Numbered from the stretch's first letter, positions 1 to 7,356 are shown. The stretch is DNA of 64,000 nucleotides from Roseibium aggregatum (GCF_017309185.1 NZ_JAEKJZ010000001.1:806001-870000), one strand, 5' to 3'. Notes: a model not told the origin generated them from the sequence alone. Numbers and translations: made by a program.

Positions 1-110
1 TCGGCGGCTTCGACAAGTCGGTCGCCCTGAACCCGGTCAGCGTGGAGAGCCAGACGGGCACCAACCTGACGCTTGGTGTCAGCCGCCTGTCGCTGAAATC
101 GGCGAACTGA
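1..110 (+). CDS. C-terminal end of a DUF992-like secreted protein (partial)
   Basis: An open frame enters from the left edge and stops with TGA at 108-110. The last residues read VALNPVSVESQTGTNLTLGV followed by SRLSLKSAN. This resembles the C-terminus of DUF992 proteins, small alphaproteobacterial exported proteins that usually end in a QTGxNxxxGV segment. The N-terminus and any signal peptide lie outside the window, so the family call rests on about 35 residues. Function is unknown. Confidence 0.55.
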   Translation, partial: GGFDKSVALNPVSVESQTGTNLTLGVSRLSLKSAN

Positions 111-136
111 TGTAACCAAAGAAAGCGTTGCCAGGA

Positions 137-157
137 GGGGCCGGCTTCGCCGGCCCT
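137..157 (+). terminator. GC-rich hairpin after the DUF992-like gene
   Basis: GGGCCGGC at 138-145 pairs with GCCGGCCC at 149-156 around a TTC loop, 27 bases after the stop codon. No T-run follows, so it is a weak or partial terminator by itself. A second hairpin with nearly the same stem and a good T tract stands at 391-420, on the far side of the repeat element. Confidence 0.4.
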
Positions 158-172
158 CAGGCTGATGCCAAA

Positions 173-381
173 CCCTCAGCCGGTCATTCCGGACAAGTGC
201 AGTGGAGCTGCGCGCAGATCCGGAAACCAGAAATCTTCTGCGCCAAAGGCGCTCAAAACTCACATTATATCAGATAGATCTGAGGTCAGGTGCTCGCTGC
301 CGCTCGCGCTTGTCAGCTGGATTCCGGCTCACGCGACACCGCTTCGCGGCGCGCGGGCCGGAATGAGTTCGTGAGGTTTGT
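173..381. repeat. Dispersed ~207-bp palindromic repeat, copy 1
   Basis: The segment begins near GTCATTCCGG (183-192) and ends near CCGGAATGA (358-366), which are inverted repeats of each other. Internal sub-palindromes are also visible (CCGGAAACCAG against CTGGATTCCGG). A second copy lies at 17561-17767 with the same order of blocks: CGCGCAGATCCGGAA, GGCGCTCAA, GTGCTCGCTGCCGCTCGCGCT, then GGATTCCGGCTCACGCGA. Some similarity continues past the terminal repeats to GAGGTTTGT. No coding sequence is credible inside it; the short open frames here are not conserved between copies. It behaves like a non-autonomous or MITE/RIME-like intergenic element. Confidence 0.8.
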
Positions 382-390
382 CATCGCTCT

Positions 391-420
391 AAGGGTCGGC
401 TTTGCCGGCCCTTTTCTTTT
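391..420 (+). terminator. Rho-independent terminator
   Basis: AAGGGTCGGC (391-400) pairs with GCCGGCCCTT (404-413) around a TTT loop, with one G-T pair, and TTTTCTTTT follows directly. No gene lies immediately upstream, only the repeat copy at 173-381. It may therefore be the terminator of the DUF992-like gene, moved away from its gene by insertion of the repeat. Confidence 0.7.
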
Positions 421-451
421 GCCGGCAATTCAAGGAAAGGGCGGTCAGCAA

Positions 452-1044
452 ATGTCCCTCAAGGGAAACATGAGAATATCGGGCGTGCTCGACGCCTGGG
501 AGACGGAAGTTTAAAACGGATCGTCGGACGTGGGCTCCTTTCTGCGTGCGGCAGGGAGCAGGGCAGGGCGGCCGGAGCGCTTCTGTTTCTGCCGGCCTTG
601 GTCACATGGTGTCTCCTGTCGGTGCAATTCCCGGGGCTCCGATTGTCCTGACCTCGCTGATCGCGCTGGTCGCCGGACAGATCGTCATGGGGTCGAAGTC
701 GATCTGGCTGCCTGATACCCTGAAGAAACGCGAAATTCCCCAGGACAAGGTCACAACGATCATCGACAGGCTTGAACCCTGGGCGGAATGGATTGACGGA
801 TTTCTCGGGCAGCGACTGACGGCGCTGGTTGGAGAACCCATGTCGCGAGTCGTCGCCGCCCTTTGCATCCTTTTGGCTGTCACGGTCTACCCTGCGACGC
901 TCATCCCCTTTGCGGTTGCCTTGCCCGGTGGCGCGATCATGTTGCTCGCCCTCGGCCTGCTGACCCGCGACGGTGTGGTCATGCTGCTCGGCCTGATGGT
1001 GACTGGCGGCGGCCTTTGGCTCCGTCTTCTTCTATGTCCTTTAG
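452..1044 (+). pseudogene. exoD: exoD-like gene, disrupted by several frameshifts
   Basis: The conceptual product is a membrane protein of the ExoD family (exopolysaccharide synthesis ExoD). The reading frame changes at least three times. One frame gives MRISGVLDAWETEV from the ATG at 452 and ends at a TAA at 513-515. A second frame gives GALLFLPALV (about 570-600). A third, from about 606, gives VSPVGAIPGAPIVLTSLIAL and continues through GSKSIWLPDTL and two more hydrophobic segments. Near 1008 a one-base shift within GGCGGCGGC separates this frame from the natural-looking ending AAFGSVFFYVL and its TAG at 1042-1044. Several independent shifts argue for a decayed gene rather than a single sequencing error. 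The intact family is roughly 190-210 aa. Confidence 0.7.
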
Positions 1045-1083
1045 GAGAGCAGCTTCGGTCTTTCACCGCGCTTCTCAGGCGCC

Positions 1084-1110
1084 AAAAAAACGGGCCGCTG
1101 GGCGGCCCGT
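1084..1110 (-). terminator. Rho-independent terminator of the PRC-barrel gene
   Basis: ACGGGCCGC (1090-1098) pairs with GCGGCCCGT (1102-1110) around TGG. On the minus strand seven T residues (1084-1090 complement) follow the stem. It lies 26 bases beyond the stop codon of the minus-strand gene ending at 1136. Confidence 0.85.
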
Positions 1111-1135
1111 TCTGAAGTGAGGACTTTGCTGAAAA

Positions 1136-2068
1136 TCAGCTTTTCAAGGTCATGGCCTCGGCGTCCGTCTTATACTTCTCGGCGTCGTATTCGGCAGCCT
1201 GTTCCAGCTGCTCGTTGGTAAAGGGCGCCGTGATCAACAGGTTGCCGTCTTCGTTTTCGAACATCTTGAGGCTGTCGTAGGAAACGGCGACCGGCTTTTC
1301 GCCGAAGCCGAGGAAACCACCGACGTCGATGATCACCGCGGTGACGCTGCCGTCGTCACCGATCAGCACCTGGTCGATCTCACCGATGCTGTCCGACTGG
1401 CTGGTGTGGATGGCCGCGCCGATCAGTTCGTCCGTGGATACCGTCCTGGCGTCGACCCGGGTCTTCTCGGCCGTCCAGTCATCCTGGCGTTCGTTCGCTG
1501 CCGAGTTGATCTGTTCTTTCAGGGGATCGACGGCTTCCGTGCGGACGGTTTCCTTCATGTCTTTCGTGGTGTCGGCGATTGTGTCCATCGCCTTGCGTGC
1601 GGAAGACGTGGTCCAGGTGTCCTGAATGTAGTCAGGGCGCTTGTAAGCCGCGGCGTTTTCCAGCTCTTCCCGCGTCGCGTTCGTGGTGATCGTGAACGCG
1701 TTGTCGGCCTCAGAAACAAGGGTCAAACGCGAGAAATCGACGGCGACGTCCTTTTCACCGAGGCCGAGAAAACCGCCGACGCCGACGATTACGGCGCGCA
1801 CTTCACCCTCGCGGTCGATGACAACATCATTGATGTCGCCGATGGCCTCGGCCTCGTCGGTATTGTCCGTCATGACGGACTTGCCGATCATGTTGGAGGC
1901 CAGAAAGCCGGTGGTGGCGTCCGGAGCAAGTGTCTGGACTTCAAATTCGTAGAAGCCGGAGGACCTGGTGTCGACAGCATCGGCCTTTACGGTGACGTTT
2001 TCCGCCGCGATCGCACCGGTGACGACGGTTGCGACGAGAGCGGTGCTGGTAAGAAGAGTGCGAAGCAT
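1136..2068 (-). CDS. Exported protein with two PRC-barrel domains
   Basis: The 310-residue product starts with a signal peptide (MLRTLLTSTALVATVVTGAIA, cleavage near AIAAEN). Two PRC-barrel domains follow, at roughly residues 55-135 and 210-300. Each contains the typical core: IGDINDVVID...GVGGFLGLGEK in the first and IGEIDQVLIG...DVGGFLGFGEK in the second. A polar charged linker (about 140-205) joins them. PRC-barrels are small beta-barrels used for protein or RNA contacts. Exported tandem versions are common in alphaproteobacterial stress regulons and have no known enzymatic role. A perfect EcfG promoter lies upstream at 2121-2145 and a terminator follows, so it is a single-gene stress unit. 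Confidence 0.9.
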   Translation of the reverse strand: MLRTLLTSTALVATVVTGAIAAENVTVKADAVDTRSSGFYEFEVQTLAPDATTGFLASNMIGKSVMTDNTDEAEAIGDINDVVIDREGEVRAVIVGVGGFLGLGEKDVAVDFSRLTLVSEADNAFTITTNATREELENAAAYKRPDYIQDTWTTSSARKAMDTIADTTKDMKETVRTEAVDPLKEQINSAANERQDDWTAEKTRVDARTVSTDELIGAAIHTSQSDSIGEIDQVLIGDDGSVTAVIIDVGGFLGFGEKPVAVSYDSLKMFENEDGNLLITAPFTNEQLEQAAEYDAEKYKTDAEAMTLKS

Positions 2069-2120
2069 TATTGGGTTTCCTTTCGCAGTTTGTCTTCATT
2101 TGGCGAGTTGACATCATGGA

Positions 2121-2145
2121 AACGATTGAAGACTGAATGAGTTCC
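2121..2145 (-). promoter_or_regulatory. EcfG-type promoter for the PRC-barrel gene
   Basis: Read on the minus strand, GGAAC (2145-2141) is followed after exactly 16 bases by CGTT (2124-2121). This is a full match to the alphaproteobacterial general-stress sigma consensus GGAAC-N16/17-CGTT. The start codon is at 2068, giving a leader of roughly 45 bases. Confidence 0.85.
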
Positions 2146-2175
2146 AAAAAAATACGCGCCTGAAGCGCGTATTTT
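2146..2175 (-). terminator. Bidirectional-looking terminator of the PLDc_N gene
   Basis: AAAATACGCGC (2149-2159) pairs perfectly over 11 bp with GCGCGTATTTT (2165-2175) around CTGAA. The minus-strand exit has a run of T residues. It lies just beyond the stop codon of the minus-strand gene ending at 2202 and next to the EcfG promoter of the following gene. Confidence 0.85.
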
Positions 2176-2201
2176 AATTTTTGATTATTTGAGGGCGTGC
2201 T

Positions 2202-2387
2202 TTAAATCGTTCGAGCCGATCCGCGAGGGCCGGCAAGCAGCCAGACGAGGAAGCCGACGATCGGAAAGATCACGATGCCGAGGATCCAGAGAATTTTGAC
2301 TCCGGTCGAAGCCGGACTGCCTGCGATCTGGATGACGGCGTAAATGTCCAGGATGAGAACGATCAGACCGAGAATTCCATATTCCAT
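2202..2387 (-). CDS. Small PLDc_N-domain membrane protein
   Basis: This 61-residue protein has two membrane segments, at about residues 3-22 and 31-52. The order is MEYGILGLIVLILDIYAVIQ, then SPASTGVKILWILGIVIFPI, then GFLVWLLAGPRG. This is the short two-helix domain called PLDc_N because it precedes phospholipase D nuclease domains in larger proteins. Here it stands alone, which is frequent in Proteobacteria. It is an inner-membrane protein of unknown function. A GGAGG-like site precedes the ATG. On the minus strand a GGAAC at 2443-2439 sits at promoter distance but has no CGTT partner, so EcfG control is uncertain. Confidence 0.85.
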   Translation of the reverse strand: MEYGILGLIVLILDIYAVIQIAGSPASTGVKILWILGIVIFPIVGFLVWLLAGPRGSARTI

Positions 2388-2518
2388 GACGGGCCTCCTT
2401 TATTGAACCTGTAAGGAAAAGAAGAAGAAGCCGAAAAGGTTCCATGATCGATGTGAAAAATGGTGCGCTACCCGAATGTCCGCGAAAGAAGATAAAATCT
2501 TACTTTTAAAAAAATCGT

Positions 2519-2543
2519 GGAACCATTTCCACCTTCCGGAGTT
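2519..2543 (+). promoter_or_regulatory. Probable EcfG promoter for the DUF1328 gene
   Basis: GGAAC at 2519-2523, 16 bases, then AGTT at 2540-2543. This is one mismatch from GGAAC-N16-CGTT. The start codon at 2576 and its GGAGG ribosome-binding site fall just downstream, as expected for a short leader. Confidence 0.5.
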
Positions 2544-2575
2544 ACAGCATTGTAACTTCAATAACGGAGGCGGAC

Positions 2576-2746
2576 ATGCTTTCTTGGGCTTTGTTATTCT
2601 TGGTTGTGGCTCTCGTCGCGGCCGTTCTAGGGTTCGGTGGGATCGCCGGCACCGCTGTTTCGATTGCCAAGCTGATCTTCTTCGTGGCGATCGCGCTGTT
2701 CCTGATTTCCGCGGTGGCACACGCCATCAGGGGACGGAGCATATAG
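2576..2746 (+). CDS. DUF1328 small membrane protein
   Basis: A 56-codon gene encodes [20 protein letters not shown], then [20 protein letters not shown], then [16 protein letters not shown]. It is nearly all hydrophobic with two helices and a short basic tail. This is the DUF1328 (YtjA-like) family of about 55-residue inner-membrane proteins. AACGGAGG stands 8-10 bases before the ATG. The likely EcfG promoter upstream and a strong terminator downstream make it a monocistronic stress gene. Its molecular role is unknown. Confidence 0.9.
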   Translation: MLSWALLFLVVALVAAVLGFGGIAGTAVSIAKLIFFVAIALFLISAVAHAIRGRSI

Positions 2747-2750
2747 GATG

Positions 2751-2780
2751 AAAAAACGGGCGCCTCTGGCGCCCTTTTTT
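2751..2780. terminator. Bidirectional terminator between convergent genes
   Basis: GGGCGCC (2758-2764) pairs with GGCGCCC (2768-2774) around TCT, flanked by AAAAAA (2751-2756) and TTTTTT (2775-2780). It serves the DUF1328 gene on the plus strand. On the minus strand it serves the DUF2254 gene, whose stop codon is at 2779-2781. Confidence 0.9.
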
Positions 2781-4083
2781 ATTTGGCTTTTCTTGAAGTT
2801 GCTTTACGCGCCGAATTCAGCCTGGCGGCGATCTGTGCCCGGTCCGGTTTGCTTGCGAGAACCTGTCTCGCATCGCAGGCAATGTCGAGAAGGTGGCGTT
2901 TCACCAGAGGAAGGTGCTCCGGCCGGCAGACCTGAACCGTTTTCTCAAGGGCCTGGATGAGATGATCCAACACCAGCACATTGCTTTTTGCCGATTGGCG
3001 CAATGGGTTGAGGGCCGTGTCGAGGATTTCCCGGACCTCCAGGAGGTTCAGCCACACGCGCGGTTCCCCGTCGCTGTCGTTCAACAGCGAACTTGGTACC
3101 CCGCGCTGCAGGATCCGTGCGAACGAGGCTGACAGGTGATCGATGGCACTGATGGCGGTGTAGGAATCGTTGATACCCGGGGACAATGCCCGCAACGCGA
3201 TCTCGACCATCAGATGGACCGAAAACTGGATGTCGCCCTCCGGTGCGCGTGCCTTGCCGACGCGGAAGGCGAGGTGCACGTGCTCTGAATCGGGTTGCTC
3301 CTGCCGTGTGCGGACTTCCGCGATCGGCATGCCCTGAATGACGAATGTACCGGGCGGGACAAGCACCTCGACAAAGCCGTTGACGTCCTTTGCATGGGAA
3401 ATCAGTCGCTGGGTGTCGATCGAAGTGACGTATCCGCTCTGGTGAGCCCGCACCGGTGTGGCGGGAAGATCCGGAATTTCCTGCCGGTCGTTCGGCTTTT
3501 CGCGCGGTTCGGCCTCAAGCAAAGCATCGATAGACCTCCTCAGCGCACCCTGGATCCGCCCGATTTCCGTGTCCACCCTGATCCGGCCGGCGACGTCGTT
3601 CACGAAATAGACCAGCCAGAAGAAGCTCGTCGCCGCCAACGCGATGCACATCACCACCGAAAATCGCACGTCCCGGTTCTCGTCGACCACAAAAAGTACG
3701 AACAGAGAATAAAGGAACGTTGCGCCGAGGATGCCGATGGCGAACTGTGTGGTGCGGTTGCTGGCGAAGGTCTCGAGGAGACGCGCGGAAATATTGCCGG
3801 CTGCCAGGGTGAAGACAACCAGGGTCAGCGAGTAGACGAGACTGATCACCGACATCATGGCACCGGCGATGGTCGACAGGACGGAGCGGGCCCCGTCGTT
3901 GCTGATGGTCTCGTAACCGAGCGCATCGAAGACACCGGAGAGGAGCCCGCTGCTATCCACGTAAAGGGAGAGGACAGCACCGACCGCACCCAGAAGGGCG
4001 ATGCAGATCGGAATGAACAGAAAGCCCTTCACCAGCTTGGCAAGCGCCTGTTCCCTGGCGCTTTCCCTGTAAGTCAGATCCAT
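2779..4083 (-). CDS. DUF2254 membrane protein
   Basis: A 434-residue inner-membrane protein of the DUF2254 family. The N-terminal half has four hydrophobic helices, at about residues 20-42, 68-95, 115-135 and 143-162. The soluble C-terminal half includes the conserved segment ALRALSPGINDSYTAISAID, preceded by VHLMVEIA. That region is the best-conserved part of the family and is followed by a helical C-terminus. Function is unknown. The upstream gene on the same strand (formate/nitrite-transporter-like) ends only 69 bases away, so the two are probably cotranscribed. Confidence 0.85.
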   Translation of the reverse strand: MDLTYRESAREQALAKLVKGFLFIPICIALLGAVGAVLSLYVDSSGLLSGVFDALGYETISNDGARSVLSTIAGAMMSVISLVYSLTLVVFTLAAGNISARLLETFASNRTTQFAIGILGATFLYSLFVLFVVDENRDVRFSVVMCIALAATSFFWLVYFVNDVAGRIRVDTEIGRIQGALRRSIDALLEAEPREKPNDRQEIPDLPATPVRAHQSGYVTSIDTQRLISHAKDVNGFVEVLVPPGTFVIQGMPIAEVRTRQEQPDSEHVHLAFRVGKARAPEGDIQFSVHLMVEIALRALSPGINDSYTAISAIDHLSASFARILQRGVPSSLLNDSDGEPRVWLNLLEVREILDTALNPLRQSAKSNVLVLDHLIQALEKTVQVCRPEHLPLVKRHLLDIACDARQVLASKPDRAQIAARLNSARKATSRKAK

Positions 4084-4152
4084 TCCCGGCAGTCCTTCCC
4101 GTCGTCTTGTCTTCGGTTGTGGAGAGGAAACGCGGCCGTGCGATCCGTCTGC

Positions 4153-5037
4153 TCAGATTTCCTCGCTGACCTGCGCATGGGCGAGCAGGGCGAAAAGGGC
4201 GGAGCCTCCGACGATGTTTCCGGCAAGGGTGGGCAAAAGGAAACCCGCCAGCACATCCAGCACCGTCGCTTTCCCGGCCCAGAAAGCGAAAACCGCCTCG
4301 ACCGAGCCCGCGACCACATGCGTCAGATCGAGGGCGGCGATCAGCCAGGCCATGATCATGACAATGGCGATTTTGGCGTTTTCCGCACTCGGCAGCAGCC
4401 AGACCAGCGTCGCGACGATCCAGCCCGCGACGACCCCGCGCAGGAACATCTGCGACGGTGGCAGCTCCATCAGGTGGCTGGAAAGCTCTCCGATTGCAGT
4501 GGTCAGGTCTTCGGAAAAGAACAGGCCGGACGCAAGGGCGGAGCCGAAGAGGAACGTTCCGACCAGGTTCGCCACCAGAACGATCAGCCACAGTCTGGCC
4601 ACGCGAAGGTAGGTACGGCGATCGTGTGTGCTGAGGGCGGGCAGGACGGCGGTCAGGGTATTTTCCGTGAAAAGCTGCTGTCGTGCCAGAATGACGATGA
4701 GAAAACCGAAGCCGTATCCGGCATTTTCCACGAGATGCCGCCAGCCGGTGTCCGGTAGATGGGTTCTGAGCAGCGCTTCGCCCAGAACCGAAAATCCGAT
4801 CGACAGACCCGCGGCAATTCCCGACCACCAGAGGCTGGAGGGCGCACGGGCCAATTCCTCTTCGCCTTCCTGGCGGATGATTTCATAGACGACGGCCGCG
4901 CGCAGCCGCAGGCGGTCGCCGACGTCCTCCAGATCGCTGTCGCTGAGCCGGGTGCCGTTCCTGTTCAGTCTTTCGGTGGTCAGATGGCTCTCGTTTTCCG
5001 CCATCTCGCCTTTTGGGCGCTGTTGTGAACTGCTCAT
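4153..5037 (-). CDS. Formate/nitrite transporter family membrane protein (YfdC-like)
   Basis: A member of the FocA/NirC (FNT) channel superfamily, closest in layout to the YfdC subgroup. A charged cytoplasmic N-terminus of about 60 residues leads into six hydrophobic segments. Recognisable parts are GIAAGLSIGFSVLGEALL, GFLIVILARQQLFTENTLTA and, at the end, AGNIVGGSALFALLAHAQV. The longer open frame reaches 5121, but the ATG at 5037 (MSSSQQRPKGEMAEN) has a GAGAGAGG site in front and is preferred. The substrate is not predictable; YfdC-type members lack an assigned substrate. It precedes the DUF2254 gene and follows the stress sigma factor gene. Confidence 0.85.
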   Translation of the reverse strand: MSSSQQRPKGEMAENESHLTTERLNRNGTRLSDSDLEDVGDRLRLRAAVVYEIIRQEGEEELARAPSSLWWSGIAAGLSIGFSVLGEALLRTHLPDTGWRHLVENAGYGFGFLIVILARQQLFTENTLTAVLPALSTHDRRTYLRVARLWLIVLVANLVGTFLFGSALASGLFFSEDLTTAIGELSSHLMELPPSQMFLRGVVAGWIVATLVWLLPSAENAKIAIVMIMAWLIAALDLTHVVAGSVEAVFAFWAGKATVLDVLAGFLLPTLAGNIVGGSALFALLAHAQVSEEI

Positions 5038-5147
5038 GCGCCTCTCTCGAAAAAGGCCGCGCAACCGCCTGCGCGACCTGCGTTTGGCATGCCTTGGGGA
5101 ATGCCGGCCGAAGACCGGCAAAAAGGGGTCGTACGTCTTTCAGAAAG

Positions 5148-5702
5148 TCAGACGGACAGCGCGTTTTGGATAAGGTCCGCCGAAGCGGCGGCTGCGGCCT
5201 CGGAACGCTCGAATTCCTCGCGTCCGTCCATCAACTCTTCCAGGCGCAGGCGGGCACGCGAGACGCGGCTTTTGACCGTTCCCACCTTGACGTCCAGAAT
5301 GTTCGCCGCTTCCTCATAGGAGAAGCCGCTGGCACCGATCAGAATCAGGGCTTCACGCTGGTCGTCGGGCAGCGCCTGCAGGGCGCTCAAGAAGTCCTTG
5401 AGTTCCAGGTGTCCGGCCTGCTGAGGTTTGGATTCAAGCGTTGCCGCCAGTTCCCCGTCCGGGTCTGCGACTTCCCGCTTAAGCTTGCGACCGGCGGAAT
5501 AGTACTGGTTTCTCAGGATCGTGATCAGCCAGGCCGTCAGGTTGGTGCCTTCCGTGAACTTGTCCTTGTTCGCGATAGCCTTTGCGAGGGTCTCCTGAAC
5601 CAGGTCGTCCGCCCGGTCCCGGTTGCCGCTGATGGACCTGGCGAAGGCCCGCAGTCTCGGGATCGAGGCAACCAGATCCTTTTTGAATTGAACAGTGTTC
5701 AT
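5148..5702 (-). CDS. ecfG: General stress response ECF sigma factor, EcfG type
   Basis: This 184-residue ECF sigma factor has a region 2 with GNRDRADDLVQETLAKAI and NLTAWLITILRNQYYS. Region 4 has LPDDQREALILIGASGFSYE and the HTH part AANILDVKVGTVKSRVSRAR. These are hallmarks of EcfG (sigma-EcfG/RpoE-like), which drives the general stress response and is held inactive by NepR. The ATG overlaps the nepR stop by four bases (ATGA), so the two are translationally coupled. An alanine-rich tail follows region 4. A perfect EcfG promoter before nepR implies autoregulation. Confidence 0.95.
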   Translation of the reverse strand: MNTVQFKKDLVASIPRLRAFARSISGNRDRADDLVQETLAKAIANKDKFTEGTNLTAWLITILRNQYYSAGRKLKREVADPDGELAATLESKPQQAGHLELKDFLSALQALPDDQREALILIGASGFSYEEAANILDVKVGTVKSRVSRARLRLEELMDGREEFERSEAAAAASADLIQNALSV

Positions 5703-5932
5703 TCGGAGGCCTCCTCGGCGGAACCGTCCGAGTCCGCATCGCTTTCCGCCGCACTCTCGTCGAGCGCTGAAAGCAACGCGAGCATGTCGTCCGGAATGTC
5801 CTCCGAAAGGGCCTCGTCATAGACTTTCTTGAGCTGGTTACCGATCCAATCCTCTTTGGACTTGGCTCCGGTCGCGGGCTTGATGATACCGAAATCGGGA
5901 GCTGACCCGTTCGGTAGAGATTTGCTTGCCAT
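5699..5932 (-). CDS. nepR: Anti-sigma factor NepR
   Basis: This 77-residue acidic protein carries the NepR core: DWIGNQLKKVYDEALSEDIP, then DDMLALLSALDE. NepR binds EcfG and is titrated away by phosphorylated PhyR. A disordered acidic C-terminus (ESDADSDGSAEEASE) follows, and the N-terminal extension is of usual length. It is the first gene of a two-gene operon with ecfG and diverges from phyR. AGGA stands 8 bases before the ATG. Confidence 0.95.
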   Translation of the reverse strand: MASKSLPNGSAPDFGIIKPATGAKSKEDWIGNQLKKVYDEALSEDIPDDMLALLSALDESAAESDADSDGSAEEASE

Positions 5933-5975
5933 CGCTCATTCCTGAATGGTTCTGTCGGTGTCGGTTTGTGTTCTA

Positions 5976-6000
5976 AACGCGGCACAAAAAAAAAAGTTCC
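5976..6000 (-). promoter_or_regulatory. EcfG promoter of nepR-ecfG
   Basis: On the minus strand GGAAC (6000-5996), 16 bases including a T10 run, then CGTT (5979-5976). It is a full consensus match 44 bases upstream of the nepR start, consistent with autoregulation of the sigma factor. Confidence 0.9.
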
Positions 6001-6007
6001 ATGCGAG

Positions 6008-6032
6008 GGAACTTTTTTTTCCCAGACGCATT
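6008..6032 (+). promoter_or_regulatory. Probable EcfG promoter of phyR
   Basis: GGAAC (6008-6012), 16 bases including a T8 run, then CATT (6029-6032), one mismatch from CGTT. Its -35 element faces the nepR -35 element only seven bases away (GTTCC-N7-GGAAC), so the two promoters are back to back. Confidence 0.6.
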
Positions 6033-6127
6033 TTCCAGCCAAAGGGTACATGATTTCCCGTACATCCGGGCATGTCACCTTAACCGGAGGCCGCTTGCAA
6101 CGCGGCGGAAAATTGAGGAATACCTGC

Positions 6128-6931
6128 ATGTCCATAAGCCTTTCCCAGGAAATTGCGCCGCTTCTGCCTTACCTCCGCCGGTACGCGAGGGCCTTGTCGG
6201 GAAGCCAGAACAGTGGCGATGCCTACGTACGGGCCTGTCTTCAGGCGCTTGTTGCAGACCAGTCGATCATCGACACCTCGGGCGGCACGAAAATCGGACT
6301 CTATCGCCTTTTCCACGTTCTCTGGAATGCCACGGTTGTCCCCCCCGTGACCAATGACGGTACGGCTTCGATGTTCGAGCAGACGGCGCAGCAGCGTCTT
6401 GCGACGATGGCTCCGGAGAGCCGCCAGACGCTTCTTCTGTCGACCATGGAAGGATTTTCCATTCCCGAGACCGCCCGGATCATCGACAAGACCGAGGATG
6501 AGGTCACTCAGCTCATCCAGGATGCGATTAACGAGATCGACCGCCAGACCAAGACCGAAGTCCTGATTATCGAGGACGAACCCCTGATCTCGATGGACCT
6601 CATGCAGATCGTCGAATCTCTCGGCCATGGCGTCACCTCGGTTGCCCGCACCGCGAGCGACGCCATCGCCGCCGCGAAATCCGAAACGCCGGGACTGGTG
6701 CTCGCCGACATTCAGCTGGCGGACGGGTCCTCCGGCATTGACGCGGTGAAGGAAATTCTCGCCGAAATGTCCGTACCGGTTATTTTCATCACATCCTTTC
6801 CGGAAAGACTGCTCACCGGTGAGCGCCCGGAGCCGACATTCCTGATCACCAAGCCGTTCAATCCCAACACGGTGAAAGCGGGGATCAGCCAGGCCCTTTT
6901 CTTCAAGGGTACGGATGCGGTTGCCGCTTAG
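6128..6931 (+). CDS. phyR: PhyR, sigma-factor-mimic response regulator
   Basis: This 267-residue protein joins an N-terminal ECF-sigma-like domain (about 1-135) to a C-terminal receiver domain (about 142-262). The sigma-like part shows IAPLLPYLRRYARALSGSQN and PESRQTLLLSTMEGFSIPET. The receiver has the acidic cluster IIEDEPLIS, phosphoacceptor D194 in VLADIQLADGSSG, and a conserved K in LITKPFNP. Once phosphorylated, PhyR exposes the sigma mimic, which binds NepR and frees EcfG. The start at 6128 gives the usual family N-terminus; the frame is open back to 5966. It diverges from nepR-ecfG. Confidence 0.95.
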   Translation: MSISLSQEIAPLLPYLRRYARALSGSQNSGDAYVRACLQALVADQSIIDTSGGTKIGLYRLFHVLWNATVVPPVTNDGTASMFEQTAQQRLATMAPESRQTLLLSTMEGFSIPETARIIDKTEDEVTQLIQDAINEIDRQTKTEVLIIEDEPLISMDLMQIVESLGHGVTSVARTASDAIAAAKSETPGLVLADIQLADGSSGIDAVKEILAEMSVPVIFITSFPERLLTGERPEPTFLITKPFNPNTVKAGISQALFFKGTDAVAA

Positions 6932-7073
6932 GCGGCCGCGTTCTTTTGCGGGGGCCGGGATGTGATCTTTCGGATGAGCGAGACTGCGTCATCGGCGCAG
7001 CACGGAGTGGCTGTTTCAAATGCAGACGCAACGCCAATCTTGCCCGGCGGAAAGGCGTTCCGGCGAAAGGGGA

Positions 7074-7091
7074 GGCGGGGAGAACCCCGCC
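7074..7091 (-). terminator. Hairpin downstream of the CsbD gene
   Basis: GGCGGGG (7074-7080) pairs with CCCCGCC (7085-7091) around AGAA, eight bases beyond the stop codon of the minus-strand csbD-like gene. The minus-strand exit is TCCCCTTT, so the U-tract is weak. Confidence 0.45.
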
Positions 7092-7098
7092 CCGGCCT

Positions 7099-7296
7099 TT
7101 ACTGCTTTGAAAGCCAGGCGTCGACTTCCTTTTCCGCCTCTTCGCGGGTCTTGCCGTATTTCTCCTGGATCAGGCCGGTCAGTTCGGTCTTGCGACCTTC
7201 GATCCGGTCGAGTTCGTCATCGGTCAGCTTGCCCCACTGGGCCAGAGCCTTGCCTTTGATCTGCTTCCAGCTGCCTTCGATTTGGTCCCAATTCAT
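7099..7296 (-). CDS. CsbD-family stress protein
   Basis: This 65-residue CsbD-family protein starts MNWDQIEGSWKQIKGKALAQ and contains WGKLTDDELDRIEGRKTEL and EKYGKTREEAEKEVDAWL. CsbD proteins are small, soluble and highly helical. They are induced in general stress responses of many bacteria (in Bacillus by sigma-B), and their mechanism is unknown. A perfect EcfG promoter lies at 7332-7356, which ties the gene to the regulon encoded next to it. Confidence 0.92.
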   Translation of the reverse strand: MNWDQIEGSWKQIKGKALAQWGKLTDDELDRIEGRKTELTGLIQEKYGKTREEAEKEVDAWLSKQ

Positions 7297-7331
7297 CGGT
7301 CAAACACTCCTTGATTTGTTGACACGTGGAA

Positions 7332-7356
7332 AACGGTTTCAGGCCCCGATGGTTCC
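7332..7356 (-). promoter_or_regulatory. EcfG promoter of the CsbD gene
   Basis: On the minus strand GGAAC (7356-7352), 16 bases, CGTT (7335-7332). It is a full consensus match 36 bases upstream of the start codon. Confidence 0.88.

Noticed and set aside
165..374. Short open frames within the first repeat copy
   Set aside because: They are not conserved in the second copy (17561-17767) and have no ribosome-binding site or family match.
2402..2443. EcfG promoter for the PLDc_N gene
   Set aside because: GGAAC is present on the minus strand, but at 16-17 bases the -10 position reads TCTT or CTTT, not CGTT.
3295..4758. A 487-codon open frame on the plus strand
   Set aside because: It is antisense to the DUF2254 and formate/nitrite-transporter-like genes and has a Gln/Arg/Asp-rich shadow composition.
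5102..5124. GCCGG...CCGGC hairpin after the sigma factor gene
   Set aside because: The stem is short, the loop is seven bases and no T run follows on the minus strand; not supported as a terminator.
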